Origin: Psychroflexus lacisalsi
GTDB taxonomy: Bacteria > Bacteroidota > Bacteroidia > Flavobacteriales > Flavobacteriaceae
DNA length: 64,000 bases
Direction: 5' to 3'
NCBI RefSeq assembly: GCF_020164495.1
Contig: NZ_JAIQYZ010000007.1
Coordinates: 62,001 to 126,000, forward strand
Below the pieces are notes generated by a model, which was not told the DNA's origin, did no database searches, and worked only from the letters and a program-made list of their open reading frames with translations. Each line of letters starts with the position of its first letter. Position 1 is the stretch's first letter. Both the position numbers and the translations under genes were made by a program. This document shows, piece after piece, positions 1-7,978 of the stretch.

Positions 1-93
1 GTTATCTCCAATTTTTCCATTGACTGAAGATTGAGCATAGCTATTCAACACTATTGCAAAAAATAAAAAGCTGAAAAGATGTTGAATTTTCAA
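1..93 (-). CDS. N-terminus of a secreted/outer-membrane protein (partial)
   Basis: The first 93 bases, read on the minus strand, encode an open 31-codon start that leaves the window. It begins at a TTG at 93-91; no ATG lies in frame upstream. The peptide has a short basic start, a hydrophobic run (FSFLFFAIVL) and an Ala-X-Ala-like end followed by Gln (SYAQ), a typical Bacteroidota signal peptide. It continues SSVNGKIGDN, which resembles the first strand of a carboxypeptidase-regulatory-like domain. It lies just downstream of frr on the same strand. A TonB-receptor or DUF5686-type protein is my inference from the N-terminus and from where such genes sit in related genomes; the visible part is too short to prove it. 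Confidence 0.55.
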   Translation of the reverse strand, partial: MKIQHLFSFLFFAIVLNSYAQSSVNGKIGDN

Positions 94-125
94 ATTTTGA
101 AGTTGTAAAACTATACCACCGAATA

Positions 126-680
126 TTATACGGTCATGATTTCTTTTTCCTTAATTGTATTAATTCTATCGATTTCAACGATAAAAGAATCGGTCAGTTT
201 TTGAATTTCATCTTCGGTATCTTTTTGAACATCCTCAGGAAGATCTGCTTTTTTAATTTCATTCATAGCAGTCCGTCTGTCGTTTCTAACCCCAATTTTA
301 GCTTCTTCAGCTTCAGCCTTGGCTTGTTTAGAAAGCTGTAGACGTCTTTCTTCAGTTAACGGCGGAACATTAATAATTACGCTTTCTCCATTATTCATAG
401 GATTGAAACCAAGATTTGCATTCATGATTCCTTTTTCAATTTCCTTGAACATGGTCTTTTCAAACGGCTGAATCGTAAGTGTTCTGGCGTCTGGAGTATT
501 TACATTACTCACTTGGTTAAGTGGTGTCATGGTACCATAATACTCTACCATAACAGAAGATAACATCGCAGGGTTTGCCTTTCCAGCCCTTATATTTGTC
601 AATTGCTTTTTAAGATGCTTGATCGCTTCTTCCATCGACTCCTTAGCGCTATCTAAAATAAAATCTATTTCTTCGTTCAT
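126..680 (-). CDS. frr: Ribosome recycling factor
   Basis: RRF of 184 residues, the normal family length. With EF-G it splits the post-termination ribosome in the cytoplasm. The sequence shows the characteristic helical N-terminus (ITNIRAGKANPAML region), the basic motif near residues 105-135 (PPLTEERRLQLSKQAK and VRNDRR) and the long C-terminal helix. It starts 2 bases after the pyrH stop, so the two are co-transcribed and probably translationally coupled. The tsf-pyrH-frr order is the usual one. Certain call. Confidence 0.98.
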   Translation of the reverse strand: MNEEIDFILDSAKESMEEAIKHLKKQLTNIRAGKANPAMLSSVMVEYYGTMTPLNQVSNVNTPDARTLTIQPFEKTMFKEIEKGIMNANLGFNPMNNGESVIINVPPLTEERRLQLSKQAKAEAEEAKIGVRNDRRTAMNEIKKADLPEDVQKDTEDEIQKLTDSFIVEIDRINTIKEKEIMTV

Positions 681-682
681 AT

Positions 683-1390
683 CTATAAATTCACTTTTGT
701 TCCGATTTTTTCTCCTGAAATTATTCTAAGTAAATTTCCAGGCGTATTCATATCAAATACAATAATTGGCAATTCATTCTCCTGGCTCAATGTAAATGCT
801 GTAGTATCCATTACTTTCAATCCTTTTCTTAGCACATCTTCAAAACTGATAAAATCAAATTTTGTTGCATCTGTATTTTGTTCTGGATCTGAAGTGTAGA
901 TTCCATCAACACGTGTGCCTTTCAGAATGACATCTGCTTCCATTTCAATAGCCCTAAGCACAGCAGCAGAATCGGTAGTAAAATAAGGATTTCCTGTTCC
1001 ACCACCAAAAATAACGACTCTCCCTTTCTCTAAATGACGAATGGCTTTTCTTCTGATAAAAGGCTCTGCAACTTCATTGATTTTTATGGCAGACTGAAGT
1101 CTGGTTTGCATACCATTATCTTCACAAGAACTCTGTAAAGCAAGACCGTTGATGACAGTAGCAAGCATGCCCATGTGGTCACCTTGAACTCGATCCAAAC
1201 CTTTACTGGCACCAGCTATACCCCTAAAAATATTACCTCCACCTATCACAATCGCGACTTCAACTCCTTTATCGATTATACTTTTAATCTCCTTGGCGTA
1301 ATCGTCTAATCGCTTAGGATCAATTCCATATTTGCGATCGCCCATTAGAGCTTCTCCGGAGAGTTTGAGTAAAACACGTTTATACTGCAT
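683..1390 (-). CDS. pyrH: UMP kinase
   Basis: Amino-acid-kinase-fold UMP kinase of 235 residues, which makes UDP from UMP and ATP in pyrimidine nucleotide synthesis. Visible marks are the N-terminal KLSGEAL phosphate-binding segment (about residues 9-15), IGGGNIFRG (about 49-57), the [16 protein letters not shown] nucleotide-binding segment (about 128-143) and the C-terminal MDTTAF motif. It is followed after 2 bases by frr and preceded by tsf on the same strand. Its own -7 box lies about 25 bases upstream of the start, so it need not depend only on tsf transcription. Confidence 0.98.
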   Translation of the reverse strand: MQYKRVLLKLSGEALMGDRKYGIDPKRLDDYAKEIKSIIDKGVEVAIVIGGGNIFRGIAGASKGLDRVQGDHMGMLATVINGLALQSSCEDNGMQTRLQSAIKINEVAEPFIRRKAIRHLEKGRVVIFGGGTGNPYFTTDSAAVLRAIEMEADVILKGTRVDGIYTSDPEQNTDATKFDFISFEDVLRKGLKVMDTTAFTLSQENELPIIVFDMNTPGNLLRIISGEKIGTKVNL

Positions 1391-1413
1391 AGTGAATTTT
1401 AAATAAAGTTTTG

Positions 1414-1421
1414 CAAATATA
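1414..1421 (-). promoter_or_regulatory. -7 promoter box for pyrH-frr
   Basis: TATATTTG on the minus strand, an exact match to the Bacteroidota sigma-ABfr -7 element TAnnTTTG, about 25 bases before the pyrH start and after the tsf terminator. I saw no clear TTG/TTTG -33 element at the expected distance, so the call rests on the -7 box and its position. Confidence 0.5.
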
Positions 1422-1470
1422 GGGATTATCTTATTCTGATAAATGAGTTATGTTGCTCATTTTTGAACAC

Positions 1471-1503
1471 AAAAAAGCCCCTTCGCAAAAACGAAAGGGC
1501 TTA
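1471..1503 (-). terminator. Intrinsic terminator after tsf
   Basis: On the minus strand AAGCCCTTTCG pairs with CGAAGGGGCTT around a short T/G loop and is followed by a run of T. It begins about 20 bases after the tsf stop and lies before the pyrH promoter box, so it separates the tsf and pyrH transcripts. Confidence 0.85.
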
Positions 1504-1522
1504 TTGTATTTATACTATAAGA

Positions 1523-2344
1523 TTATCCTAAAGCAACTCTTTCAAAAGCTACAATCTCTACATCGCCCAATGTTTTAACGTGTTGGGCAACAGAAATTTT
1601 ATTGTCTTTGATAAAGTCTTGGTTCACTAGAGTGTTGTCTTTAAAGAAACGCTTAATTTTTCCTTCAGCAATTTTGTCTAGCATGTTTTCAGGTTTCCCT
1701 TCTTGTCTCAACTGATCTTTTGCAATTTCAATCTCTTTATCTATGGTAGTTTGATCGACACCTGCTTCGTTAAGTGCTACTGGATTCATAGCAGCAGCTT
1801 GCATAGAAACTTCTTTAGCAACTTCTTCTGCGCCTTCAGCAGGCTTAGAAAGACCTGTTAAAACAGCAATTTTATTACCAGCATGGATATAAGATCCAAC
1901 GAATGCTGCTTTTAAAATTCTAAAATCTCCAATTTCGATTTTCTCACCAATAACTCCGGTTTGCTCAGTTAATTTTTCTTCAACTGTAATTCCGTTGTAA
2001 TCTAGTTTAAGCAACTCTTCTTTCGTCTCGACACCAAGTGCTAAGTTTGCGAAATCATGAGCCATTTTTGTAAACGAATCGTTTTTAGCAACGAAATCAG
2101 TTTCACAGTTTAAAGAAACAATTACACCTTTAGTGGCGTCCTCATTTACAGAAGCAATAACAGCACCTTCAGAAGAATCTCTGTCTGCTCTTTTTGCTGC
2201 TACTTTTTGACCTTTTTTTCTTAAGATTTCGATAGCCTTGTCAAAATCACCCTCGCTTTCTACAAGAGCTTTTTTACAATCCATCATTCCAGCACCAGTA
2301 CTTTTTCTAAGCTTATTGACTTCAGCAGCCGTAATTTTTGCCAT
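1523..2344 (-). CDS. tsf: Elongation factor Ts
   Basis: EF-Ts of 273 residues, the guanine-nucleotide exchange factor that regenerates EF-Tu-GTP. The open frame extends 8 codons further upstream, but the family start is the ATG at 2344 (MAKITAAEVNKL). The N-terminal UBA-like domain has the signature TGAGMMDCKKAL, and the core contains CETDFVAKN (about residues 80-88). It lies downstream of rpsB on the same strand. The spacer between them holds a perfect hairpin without a T tract, so the transcript may run through with reduced level. It ends at a strong terminator. Confidence 0.97.
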   Translation of the reverse strand: MAKITAAEVNKLRKSTGAGMMDCKKALVESEGDFDKAIEILRKKGQKVAAKRADRDSSEGAVIASVNEDATKGVIVSLNCETDFVAKNDSFTKMAHDFANLALGVETKEELLKLDYNGITVEEKLTEQTGVIGEKIEIGDFRILKAAFVGSYIHAGNKIAVLTGLSKPAEGAEEVAKEVSMQAAAMNPVALNEAGVDQTTIDKEIEIAKDQLRQEGKPENMLDKIAEGKIKRFFKDNTLVNQDFIKDNKISVAQHVKTLGDVEIVAFERVALG

Positions 2345-2370
2345 GATATATGTATTTTGTGTTAACATGA

Positions 2371-2400
2371 AAGTCGCTTAAGCATAGACTTAAGCGACTT
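2371..2400 (-). promoter_or_regulatory. Perfect hairpin in the rpsB-tsf spacer
   Basis: AAGTCGCTTAAG (2371-2382) and its exact reverse complement (2389-2400) flank a 6-base loop. There is no T tract on the minus strand, so it is not a classical terminator. It could be an RNA processing site or partial attenuator that sets the rpsB:tsf ratio; that role is inferred. Confidence 0.6.
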
Positions 2401-2418
2401 GTTATGGTTTAGTCTATT

Positions 2419-3360
2419 TTATTCTGAAACTCTGTTCTCTTCTCCAGCTGGTTTTTTAGGCTCAGCTTTATCAGTAGGAACTTCTTCAACTACTGGTCCT
2501 TTTTTCTCAGCTTTTGCTGGTTTAGCCTCAGTGATTGTTTCTTCTTTAGGTTTATCTTCAGAAGCTTCTTCTTTTACTGTTGCTTTTTTCTCAGCTTTAG
2601 CTGGCTTAGCTTCAGTACTCGCTTCTTTTTTAGCTTTAGCAGGCTTAGCTTCTCCACTGTCTTTACCGTCCTTACGTTCGTTTAAACCTTCAAGAATAGA
2701 GTCTGTCATATAGGACATAATCTTATGGATAGATTTAGAAGCATCGTCATTAGCTGGGATAGCATAATCCACATCTCTAGGATTGGAGTTGGTATCTACC
2801 ATTGCAAAAACAGGAATGTTTAATTTTTGTGCTTCTTTTACCGCAATATGCTCTCTTAAAGTATCAACAACAAATATTGCAGCAGGCAATCTTGACATTT
2901 CTGAAATAGAACCTAAGTTCTTTTCCAATTTAGCTCTCATCCTGTCAACCTGCAATCTTTCTTTTTTAGAAAGAGAATTGAAAGTTCCGTCTTTTTTCAT
3001 ACGGTCTACGGTTGCCATTTTCTTTACAGACTTTCTTATGGTGACAAAATTCGTCAACATTCCACCAGGCCACCTTTCGGTGATATAAGGCATCTGAGCT
3101 CTTAGAGATTCTTGAGCTACAATTTCTTTAGCTTGTTTTTTGGTAGCGACGAAAAGAATTTTTCTTCCGCTTGCTGCTATTTTAGAAAGAGCTTCTCCAG
3201 CTTCTTCCATTTTAGCAACTGTCTTGTAAAGGTTGATGATGTGAATACCATTACGCTCCATGTATACATAGGGAGCCATGTTTGGATTCCATCGTCTGGT
3301 AAGGTGTCCGAAATGTACACCAGCGTCAAGTAAATCCTTGACTACTATTTGATTTGCCAT
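2419..3360 (-). CDS. rpsB: 30S ribosomal protein S2 with a long charged C-terminal tail
   Basis: S2 sits on the 30S subunit near the neck and is needed to recruit S1. Residues 1 to about 230 are a normal S2, with the GVHFGHLTRRWNP, FVATKKQA, RWPGGMLTN and DTNSNP segments all present. Residues about 232-313 are an added low-complexity tail rich in Lys, Ala, Glu and Pro, with the unit EAKPAKAEKK recurring about three times. Such tails are seen on S2 of some Bacteroidota; this one adds about 80 residues to a protein that is usually 240-260 long. It is followed by tsf after a hairpin and preceded by rpsI with a 160-base gap that probably holds its promoter. Confidence 0.97.
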   Translation of the reverse strand: MANQIVVKDLLDAGVHFGHLTRRWNPNMAPYVYMERNGIHIINLYKTVAKMEEAGEALSKIAASGRKILFVATKKQAKEIVAQESLRAQMPYITERWPGGMLTNFVTIRKSVKKMATVDRMKKDGTFNSLSKKERLQVDRMRAKLEKNLGSISEMSRLPAAIFVVDTLREHIAVKEAQKLNIPVFAMVDTNSNPRDVDYAIPANDDASKSIHKIMSYMTDSILEGLNERKDGKDSGEAKPAKAKKEASTEAKPAKAEKKATVKEEASEDKPKEETITEAKPAKAEKKGPVVEEVPTDKAEPKKPAGEENRVSE

Positions 3361-3477
3361 TTTTGTTTTAGTTTACGTTCTTCTGTTGGGATAGCAATAA
3401 ATAAGTGGCAATTGGTATTGGCCTTATTCATTTAGATGCTAAACTAACTCTGGGTTTGTACTCCAGATAACAACAAA

Positions 3478-3504
3478 AAATTGAACTGTTAATAATTTCA
3501 ATTT
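3478..3504 (-). terminator. Weak terminator after rpsI
   Basis: On the minus strand AAATTGAA pairs with TTCAATTT across an 11-base loop, and the second arm merges into six T. It lies about 20 bases after the rpsI stop. The stem is A+T rich, so termination may be partial and rpsB may be partly read through from rplM-rpsI. Confidence 0.5.
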
Positions 3505-3521
3505 GTGAAGGAAATTCTCGA

Positions 3522-3908
3522 TTAACGTTTTGAGAATTGGAATTTCTTTCTTGCTTTTTTCTGACCGAATTTTTTACGCTCAACCATTCTAGGATCTCTA
3601 GTAAGTAATCCTTCTGGTTTTAAAGTAGCTCTATTTTCTGGGTCTAGCTCGCACATTGCTCTGGATAAGGCAAGTCTGATAGCTTCTGCTTGTCCGGTGA
3701 TACCTCCACCAAAGACATTTACATTGATATCAAATTTATCCTCATTCCCTGTCAATGTAAGGGCTTGATTTATTTTGTAAAGTAAAGGTCCTGTTGTAAA
3801 ATACTCGTTAGCTTTTTTCTTGTTAACTGTAATTTCACCTTTACCCTCAGAAAGATAAACTCTAGCTACGGCTGTTTTTCTACGGCCAATTTTGTGAATT
3901 GTCTCCAT
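3522..3908 (-). CDS. rpsI: 30S ribosomal protein S9
   Basis: S9 of 128 residues, full length, with the N-terminal GRRKTAVARVYL motif, the GGGITGQAEAIRLALSRA helix region (about residues 67-84) and the basic C-terminal tail ending KKFQFSKR that reaches toward the P-site tRNA. It starts immediately after the rplM stop (3909 is the last base of rplM), so the two are translationally coupled as in most bacteria. Confidence 0.98.
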   Translation of the reverse strand: METIHKIGRRKTAVARVYLSEGKGEITVNKKKANEYFTTGPLLYKINQALTLTGNEDKFDINVNVFGGGITGQAEAIRLALSRAMCELDPENRATLKPEGLLTRDPRMVERKKFGQKKARKKFQFSKR

Positions 3909-4364
3909 TTACACTAGTTCGTTTATATTAATTTCTTTTGGTTTTTGAGCACTTAAACTGTGCTCTGCGCCTGTAAAGACTCGAAGATTTCTAAACAATG
4001 CTGAACCTAATTTGTTTTTAGGTAGCATTCCCTTTACAGATTTTTCAACAAGACGCTCTGGGCTCTTGTCAAATACTTCTTGAGCTGTTAGACTTCTTTG
4101 TCCACCTGGATATCCTGTATATCGGATATAATTTTTTGAGTCCCACTTCTTACCTGTCAAGTTGACTTTTTCAGCGTTAACAACAATTACGTTGTCTCCA
4201 CAGTCTACATGAGGGCTAAAACTAGGTTTGTACTTACCTCTCAAAAATTTGGCAACAATAGAAGATACACGTCCAAGAGATTGTCCGGCGGCATCTACAA
4301 CAACCCATTGCTTATCAGCAGTTGCTTTGTTGGTAGAAACCGTTTTGTAACTTAATGTATCCAC
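3909..4364 (-). CDS. rplM: 50S ribosomal protein L13
   Basis: L13 of 151 residues, an early-assembling 50S protein. Diagnostic segments are WVVVDAAGQSLGR near residue 20, SFSPHVDCGD, VINAEK-type sequence VVVNAEKVNLTGKKW, and the KGMLPKNKLG motif (about 113-122). It is the first gene of the block, with a well-formed Bacteroidota promoter upstream and rpsI directly after it. Confidence 0.98.
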   Translation of the reverse strand: MDTLSYKTVSTNKATADKQWVVVDAAGQSLGRVSSIVAKFLRGKYKPSFSPHVDCGDNVIVVNAEKVNLTGKKWDSKNYIRYTGYPGGQRSLTAQEVFDKSPERLVEKSVKGMLPKNKLGSALFRNLRVFTGAEHSLSAQKPKEININELV

Positions 4365-4425
4365 ACTTAAATTTTTAAATAATTAAACATTCCTTTTTAC
4401 TTTCAAGGTCTTGAAAATAAGGATG

Positions 4426-4455
4426 CAAATTTACGATTATAAATTTATATAGCAA
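4426..4455 (-). promoter_or_regulatory. Promoter of rplM-rpsI
   Basis: Minus strand: TTG at 4455-4453, a 19-base spacer, and TAAATTTG at 4433-4426, matching the Bacteroidota TTG...TAnnTTTG arrangement. It lies about 60 bases before the rplM start, leaving a short leader. Confidence 0.6.
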
Positions 4456-4533
4456 GGTATGGTCAAGAATATTTTGTTAAGTGTATTTATCTTCAAGTAT
4501 TTAGAGAGTACATTAGCTCAAAAAAGTAGACTT

Positions 4534-5055
4534 ATGAATTTATTAAAGTATGTTTCCACCCTTTTAGTAAGCCTTATTCTTTTGGGATGTAGCAACGACG
4601 ATAACACTCCACAAGCATTATCCCAAAGTGATATTCAAGGAAATTGGTTTTTGGTTGAACTGAATGCAAATGAACCTACAGACCTAAATAACGATGGAAT
4701 TTCAAATACAAATCTAAGGCTTGAAACCGATTGCTTTTCAACCATGGCAATTAATTTTGAAAATGACACCTATTCATTTACTTATCCAAAACTTGATTTT
4801 ATAGGAGAAAATAACGATGAGTTAAGCTGCACAGACACTATTAACACTGGCAGTTACAGCTTAGAAAGTGGCACTTTGACAGCCACTACCACCATCGATA
4901 ATTCTACAACAACAGAAAGTGTTTCTGTTCAGCTTGATAACGACCTTTTAAAATTTACTATTACTAGAGCTCAGGTGAACGAATATCTTGATCTTGGAAG
5001 TAGTAATAATGAAAATGCAGATCTAGAAACTTTGGAATTTATATTTGAAAAATAG
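4534..5055 (+). CDS. Small lipocalin-like lipoprotein
   Basis: Lipoprotein of 173 residues if started at the ATG at 4534. The frame is open back to 4459, but only the 4534 start gives a clean type II signal peptide, with a hydrophobic run then LILLGC and a Ser-Asn-Asp-Asp stretch after the lipidated Cys (about residue 19). The mature part has the pattern of a lipocalin-like domain: SDIQGNWFLVEL, then paired strands with FENDTYSFTYP and YSLESGTLTAT, ending in EFIFEK. Two Cys (about residues 67 and 98) could form a disulphide. The ligand is unknown. Probably faces the periplasm or the surface. Confidence 0.75.
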   Translation: MNLLKYVSTLLVSLILLGCSNDDNTPQALSQSDIQGNWFLVELNANEPTDLNNDGISNTNLRLETDCFSTMAINFENDTYSFTYPKLDFIGENNDELSCTDTINTGSYSLESGTLTATTTIDNSTTTESVSVQLDNDLLKFTITRAQVNEYLDLGSSNNENADLETLEFIFEK

Positions 5056-5118
5056 ACATGACAAATGAGGTTTTGGTCAAACTTTTGATAAGATATTTAT
5101 CATAAAAACTATAACAAA

Positions 5119-5811
5119 ATGATAGGATACTATATATTAATTGGAGCCATACTACTTGTGAGCTGGTATGTGAGTAATACACTGAAGAAAAAATTCAAAA
5201 AATATTCTAAAATTCAACTTCAGAATGGAATGAGTGGTGCAGAAATCGCCAGGAAAATGCTGGAACATCATCATATTCACGATGTAAAGGTGATTTCCAC
5301 ACCAGGGCAGTTAACTGACCATTATCACCCCACTAAAAAGACAGTGAACTTAAGTGAAAGTGTTTACAATCAAAGGAACGCAGCTGCTGCAGCTGTTGCT
5401 GCTCACGAAGTAGGTCATGCGGTACAACATGCAAAAGCCTATTCATGGTTAGAAATGAGAAGCCAACTTGTCCCACTTGTCAGTGTTGCTTCCCAATGGA
5501 GCCAATGGGTCATTTTTGGTGGCCTTATTTTGATGACAATGGTAAGCGTAGGTGTTGGGCAAACTGTACTTCTAGCTGGTATCATTATGTTTGGACTCGG
5601 TACTCTTTTTAGTTTCATCACGTTACCAGTAGAATACGATGCTAGTAACCGAGCTTTAGCCTGGATGAAAGATCATAACATCGTCAACCAGGAAGAATAT
5701 AAAATGTCTGAAGATTCTTTGAAGTGGGCCGCAAGGACTTATGTGGTTGCTGCCATTGGTTCTCTTGCAACTTTGCTTTATTTTCTTAGTATTTATATGG
5801 GTAGAGATTAA
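5119..5811 (+). CDS. Membrane zinc metallopeptidase (YugP type)
   Basis: Protein of 230 residues matching the neutral zinc metallopeptidase family (Pfam Zn_peptidase_2, YugP-like). An N-terminal membrane segment (about residues 2-18) is followed by a soluble part with the HEVGH zinc motif (about 95-99) inside AAHEVGHAVQHA, then two further membrane helices (about 133-175) and a C-terminal helix (about 205-225). EYDAS after the helices supplies a likely third ligand region. Substrates of this family are unknown; it acts at the inner membrane. It stands alone and ends at a strong terminator. Confidence 0.88.
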   Translation: MIGYYILIGAILLVSWYVSNTLKKKFKKYSKIQLQNGMSGAEIARKMLEHHHIHDVKVISTPGQLTDHYHPTKKTVNLSESVYNQRNAAAAAVAAHEVGHAVQHAKAYSWLEMRSQLVPLVSVASQWSQWVIFGGLILMTMVSVGVGQTVLLAGIIMFGLGTLFSFITLPVEYDASNRALAWMKDHNIVNQEEYKMSEDSLKWAARTYVVAAIGSLATLLYFLSIYMGRD

Positions 5812-5827
5812 AAACTATTCGACGGTA

Positions 5828-5866
5828 TAAAAGGCGTTTTAGAGATTTCTAAAACGCCTTTTATTT
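5828..5866 (+). terminator. Terminator after the zinc peptidase gene
   Basis: AAAAGGCGTTTTAGA pairs with TCTAAAACGCCTTTT around a 3-4 base loop, followed by ATTTT. The A run on the left makes it work on the minus strand as well, where the small Asp-rich lipoprotein gene starts further right and ends at 5921. Confidence 0.92.
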
Positions 5867-5920
5867 TAAAGCTTTCGGCTATCATTTTAAATTGAGTAAA
5901 GTGATTTTATTCGCAACAAA

Positions 5921-6283
5921 CTAAGTGCAATTGATATTTGATTGACAATCTGGATCATCACAATCGATTAAACCATCCTCGTCGTTGTCAATTCCGTCGA
6001 TGCAACGTTCTATAAGACAATCTTGAAAATCTTCACAGTTTATGTCTTCGCAGTCTACAAAACCGTCTCCATCGTTATCTATTCCATCCTCACAGTTACT
6101 TTCAACACAAGCCCTGTTTGAAGAGCAACTTGCATCCTCACAATCCACAAAACCGTTACCGTCATTATCAATTCCATCATCGCATATCTCTTCTTCAATA
6201 TCATTTGTCTCATTTTCGGAGTCCGAACATGAACCAAAGCAGAGTAGGAAAAATGGTATTATGACTATTAAGAATTTTCGCAT
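5921..6283 (-). CDS. Small lipoprotein with three Ca-binding-like repeats
   Basis: Protein of 120 residues. A lipoprotein signal ends at LCFGSC (Cys about residue 19). Almost the entire mature chain is three copies of a 25-35 residue unit, CxDGIDND(G/E)DG(F/L)(V/I)DCxD followed by a variable Cys-containing spacer. The Asp spacing resembles the short calcium-binding repeats seen in Bacteroidota and myxobacterial surface proteins, and each unit has paired Cys that could form a disulphide. It is expected to be a small rigid calcium-loaded rod anchored to a membrane. It has no obvious partner gene; both neighbours are unrelated. Confidence 0.75.
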   Translation of the reverse strand: MRKFLIVIIPFFLLCFGSCSDSENETNDIEEEICDDGIDNDGNGFVDCEDASCSSNRACVESNCEDGIDNDGDGFVDCEDINCEDFQDCLIERCIDGIDNDEDGLIDCDDPDCQSNINCT

Positions 6284-6396
6284 ACTCTAAATATAGTATA
6301 AAATCAAAAAGAATAATTGTTTCCCTAGACTTTATTATTCGTTAAACGAGACCTCACTCAATTATTATTTCAGCATGATTTAGAAAAAAGTCTATT

Positions 6397-7935
6397 TTAG
6401 GTATTTCGTTTCAATGTATACAAATCATTACGTATATCTTTCAAATTCTTCACACTTCCGAAGTTATGAAGTTCTCGTAGAGCCAACAAGTCTACATCCG
6501 CTATCAGAATCATTTCGGTATTCGGTGTAGTTTGAGCTTTAATCCCGTCACTTGGAAACGCAAAATCTGAAGGCGTAAACACTGCAGATTGTGCGTATTG
6601 AATATCCATATTATGAACCTTTGGCAAATTACCCACGCTTCCTGCAATAGCAACATAACATTCATTTTCTACCGCTCTGGCCTGTGCGCAAAGTTTCACT
6701 CTGGAAAAGCCATTTTGAGTATCGGTGAGAAAAGGAACAAACAGAATATCCATCCCCTCTTTAGCCAAAATTCTAGACAATTCTGGAAATTCTACATCGT
6801 AACAAATCAGAATACCAATTTTACCACAATCGGTATCAAAGACTTTAAACTCATTCCCTTGCTGCATCCCCCAAACACTGGCTTCATCGGGGGTCACATG
6901 TATTTTTTCATAACGTTCTATACTTCCGTCACGCTTACATAAATAACCAACATTATAGAGTTTATTGTTAATCACTTCCGGCATACTACCAGAGATAATA
7001 TTAATGTTGTATGCGATGGAAAGCTCCGCCATTTTATTTTTGACAGGCTCTGTATATTTAGCCAGTTCTCGTATCGCATCAGGCTCGCTTAAGTGGTTAT
7101 ACTTAGACATCAGCGGAGCATTGAAAAATTCTGGGAATAATGCAAAATCCGATCGGTAACCTGAGAGAGATTCTACGAAATATTCCACCTGATGCAACAA
7201 TTCTTCCAGACTACGATAAGGCCTCATTTGCCATTGTACCAAACCAAGACGAACTTCACTTTTTTGATTGGATGGGACTTTAGTTTTCTTTTCATAATAG
7301 ATATTATCCCATTGCATCAAGACTGCATATTCCCTGGAATCTTTATCGCCATCGAGATAATTTGACAAGATTCGTACAGGTCTAAAATCATTGGATAACT
7401 GAAAGTTCAAAACCGGATCATCAATCTCCTTGGTCCTTACATTTTGAATGTATTGCTTGGGAGTCAATCGACTTGAAACCTTATGATAATTTGGGATTCT
7501 ACCGCCAAAAACAATTCCCTTTAGATTCAATTGTTCGGTTAATTCCTTACGATAATCGTAAAGTCTTCTCCCTAACTTCAGGCCTCTGTATTCTTTTCGG
7601 ATAATCACATCGATACCATACAACATATCACCGTCTCCTGTGTGGTTTTTGAACTTTACATCCCCAGCAATATCATCATAGGTGTGGTTATCGGATAATT
7701 TATCGTAATCCACAATAATGGAAAATGCACAACCAGCAATATCTCCATTTACTAAAATCACCACCTGACCTTCAGGAAAAATATCAATCAATCTTTTCAA
7801 CTCGTCTTTTTGCCAATAAGCATCGGGAACGTCACCATAAATTTCCACAAATACTTCCTTAAGGACTTCAAAATCCTTTAGAGATAAGTACTTCAGTTCA
7901 ATTTGTTCGATTTTTGGAGAATTTTCAGTCGACAT
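6397..7935 (-). CDS. GNAT acetyltransferase-nitrilase fusion protein
   Basis: Protein of 512 residues. Residues about 10-215 form a GNAT acyltransferase domain, with the acetyl-CoA loop region EYRGLKLGRRLYDYR near 115-130. Residues about 227-500 form a carbon-nitrogen hydrolase domain with the complete Glu-Lys-Cys triad: Glu in LFPEFF (about 268), Lys in YEKIHVTPDE (about 342) and Cys in LICYDVEFPE (about 376). The fusion is recurrent in Bacteroidota. It is the last gene downstream of the polyamine genes on the same strand, which suggests an amide or carbamoyl polyamine derivative as substrate, for example N-carbamoylputrescine; the context is the only support. It is separated from the previous gene by a 220-base spacer full of inverted repeats. 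Confidence 0.88.
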   Translation of the reverse strand: MSTENSPKIEQIELKYLSLKDFEVLKEVFVEIYGDVPDAYWQKDELKRLIDIFPEGQVVILVNGDIAGCAFSIIVDYDKLSDNHTYDDIAGDVKFKNHTGDGDMLYGIDVIIRKEYRGLKLGRRLYDYRKELTEQLNLKGIVFGGRIPNYHKVSSRLTPKQYIQNVRTKEIDDPVLNFQLSNDFRPVRILSNYLDGDKDSREYAVLMQWDNIYYEKKTKVPSNQKSEVRLGLVQWQMRPYRSLEELLHQVEYFVESLSGYRSDFALFPEFFNAPLMSKYNHLSEPDAIRELAKYTEPVKNKMAELSIAYNINIISGSMPEVINNKLYNVGYLCKRDGSIERYEKIHVTPDEASVWGMQQGNEFKVFDTDCGKIGILICYDVEFPELSRILAKEGMDILFVPFLTDTQNGFSRVKLCAQARAVENECYVAIAGSVGNLPKVHNMDIQYAQSAVFTPSDFAFPSDGIKAQTTPNTEMILIADVDLLALRELHNFGSVKNLKDIRNDLYTLKRNT

Positions 7936-7978
7936 GTGGTCTTTAATTTAGTTATGGATTCGAAATCTAGTAAGTATC

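Noticed and set aside
2399-2713. Plus-strand Ser/Ala/Phe-rich frame opposite the S2 tail
   Set aside because: Antisense shadow of the repetitive Lys/Ala/Glu tail of rpsB.
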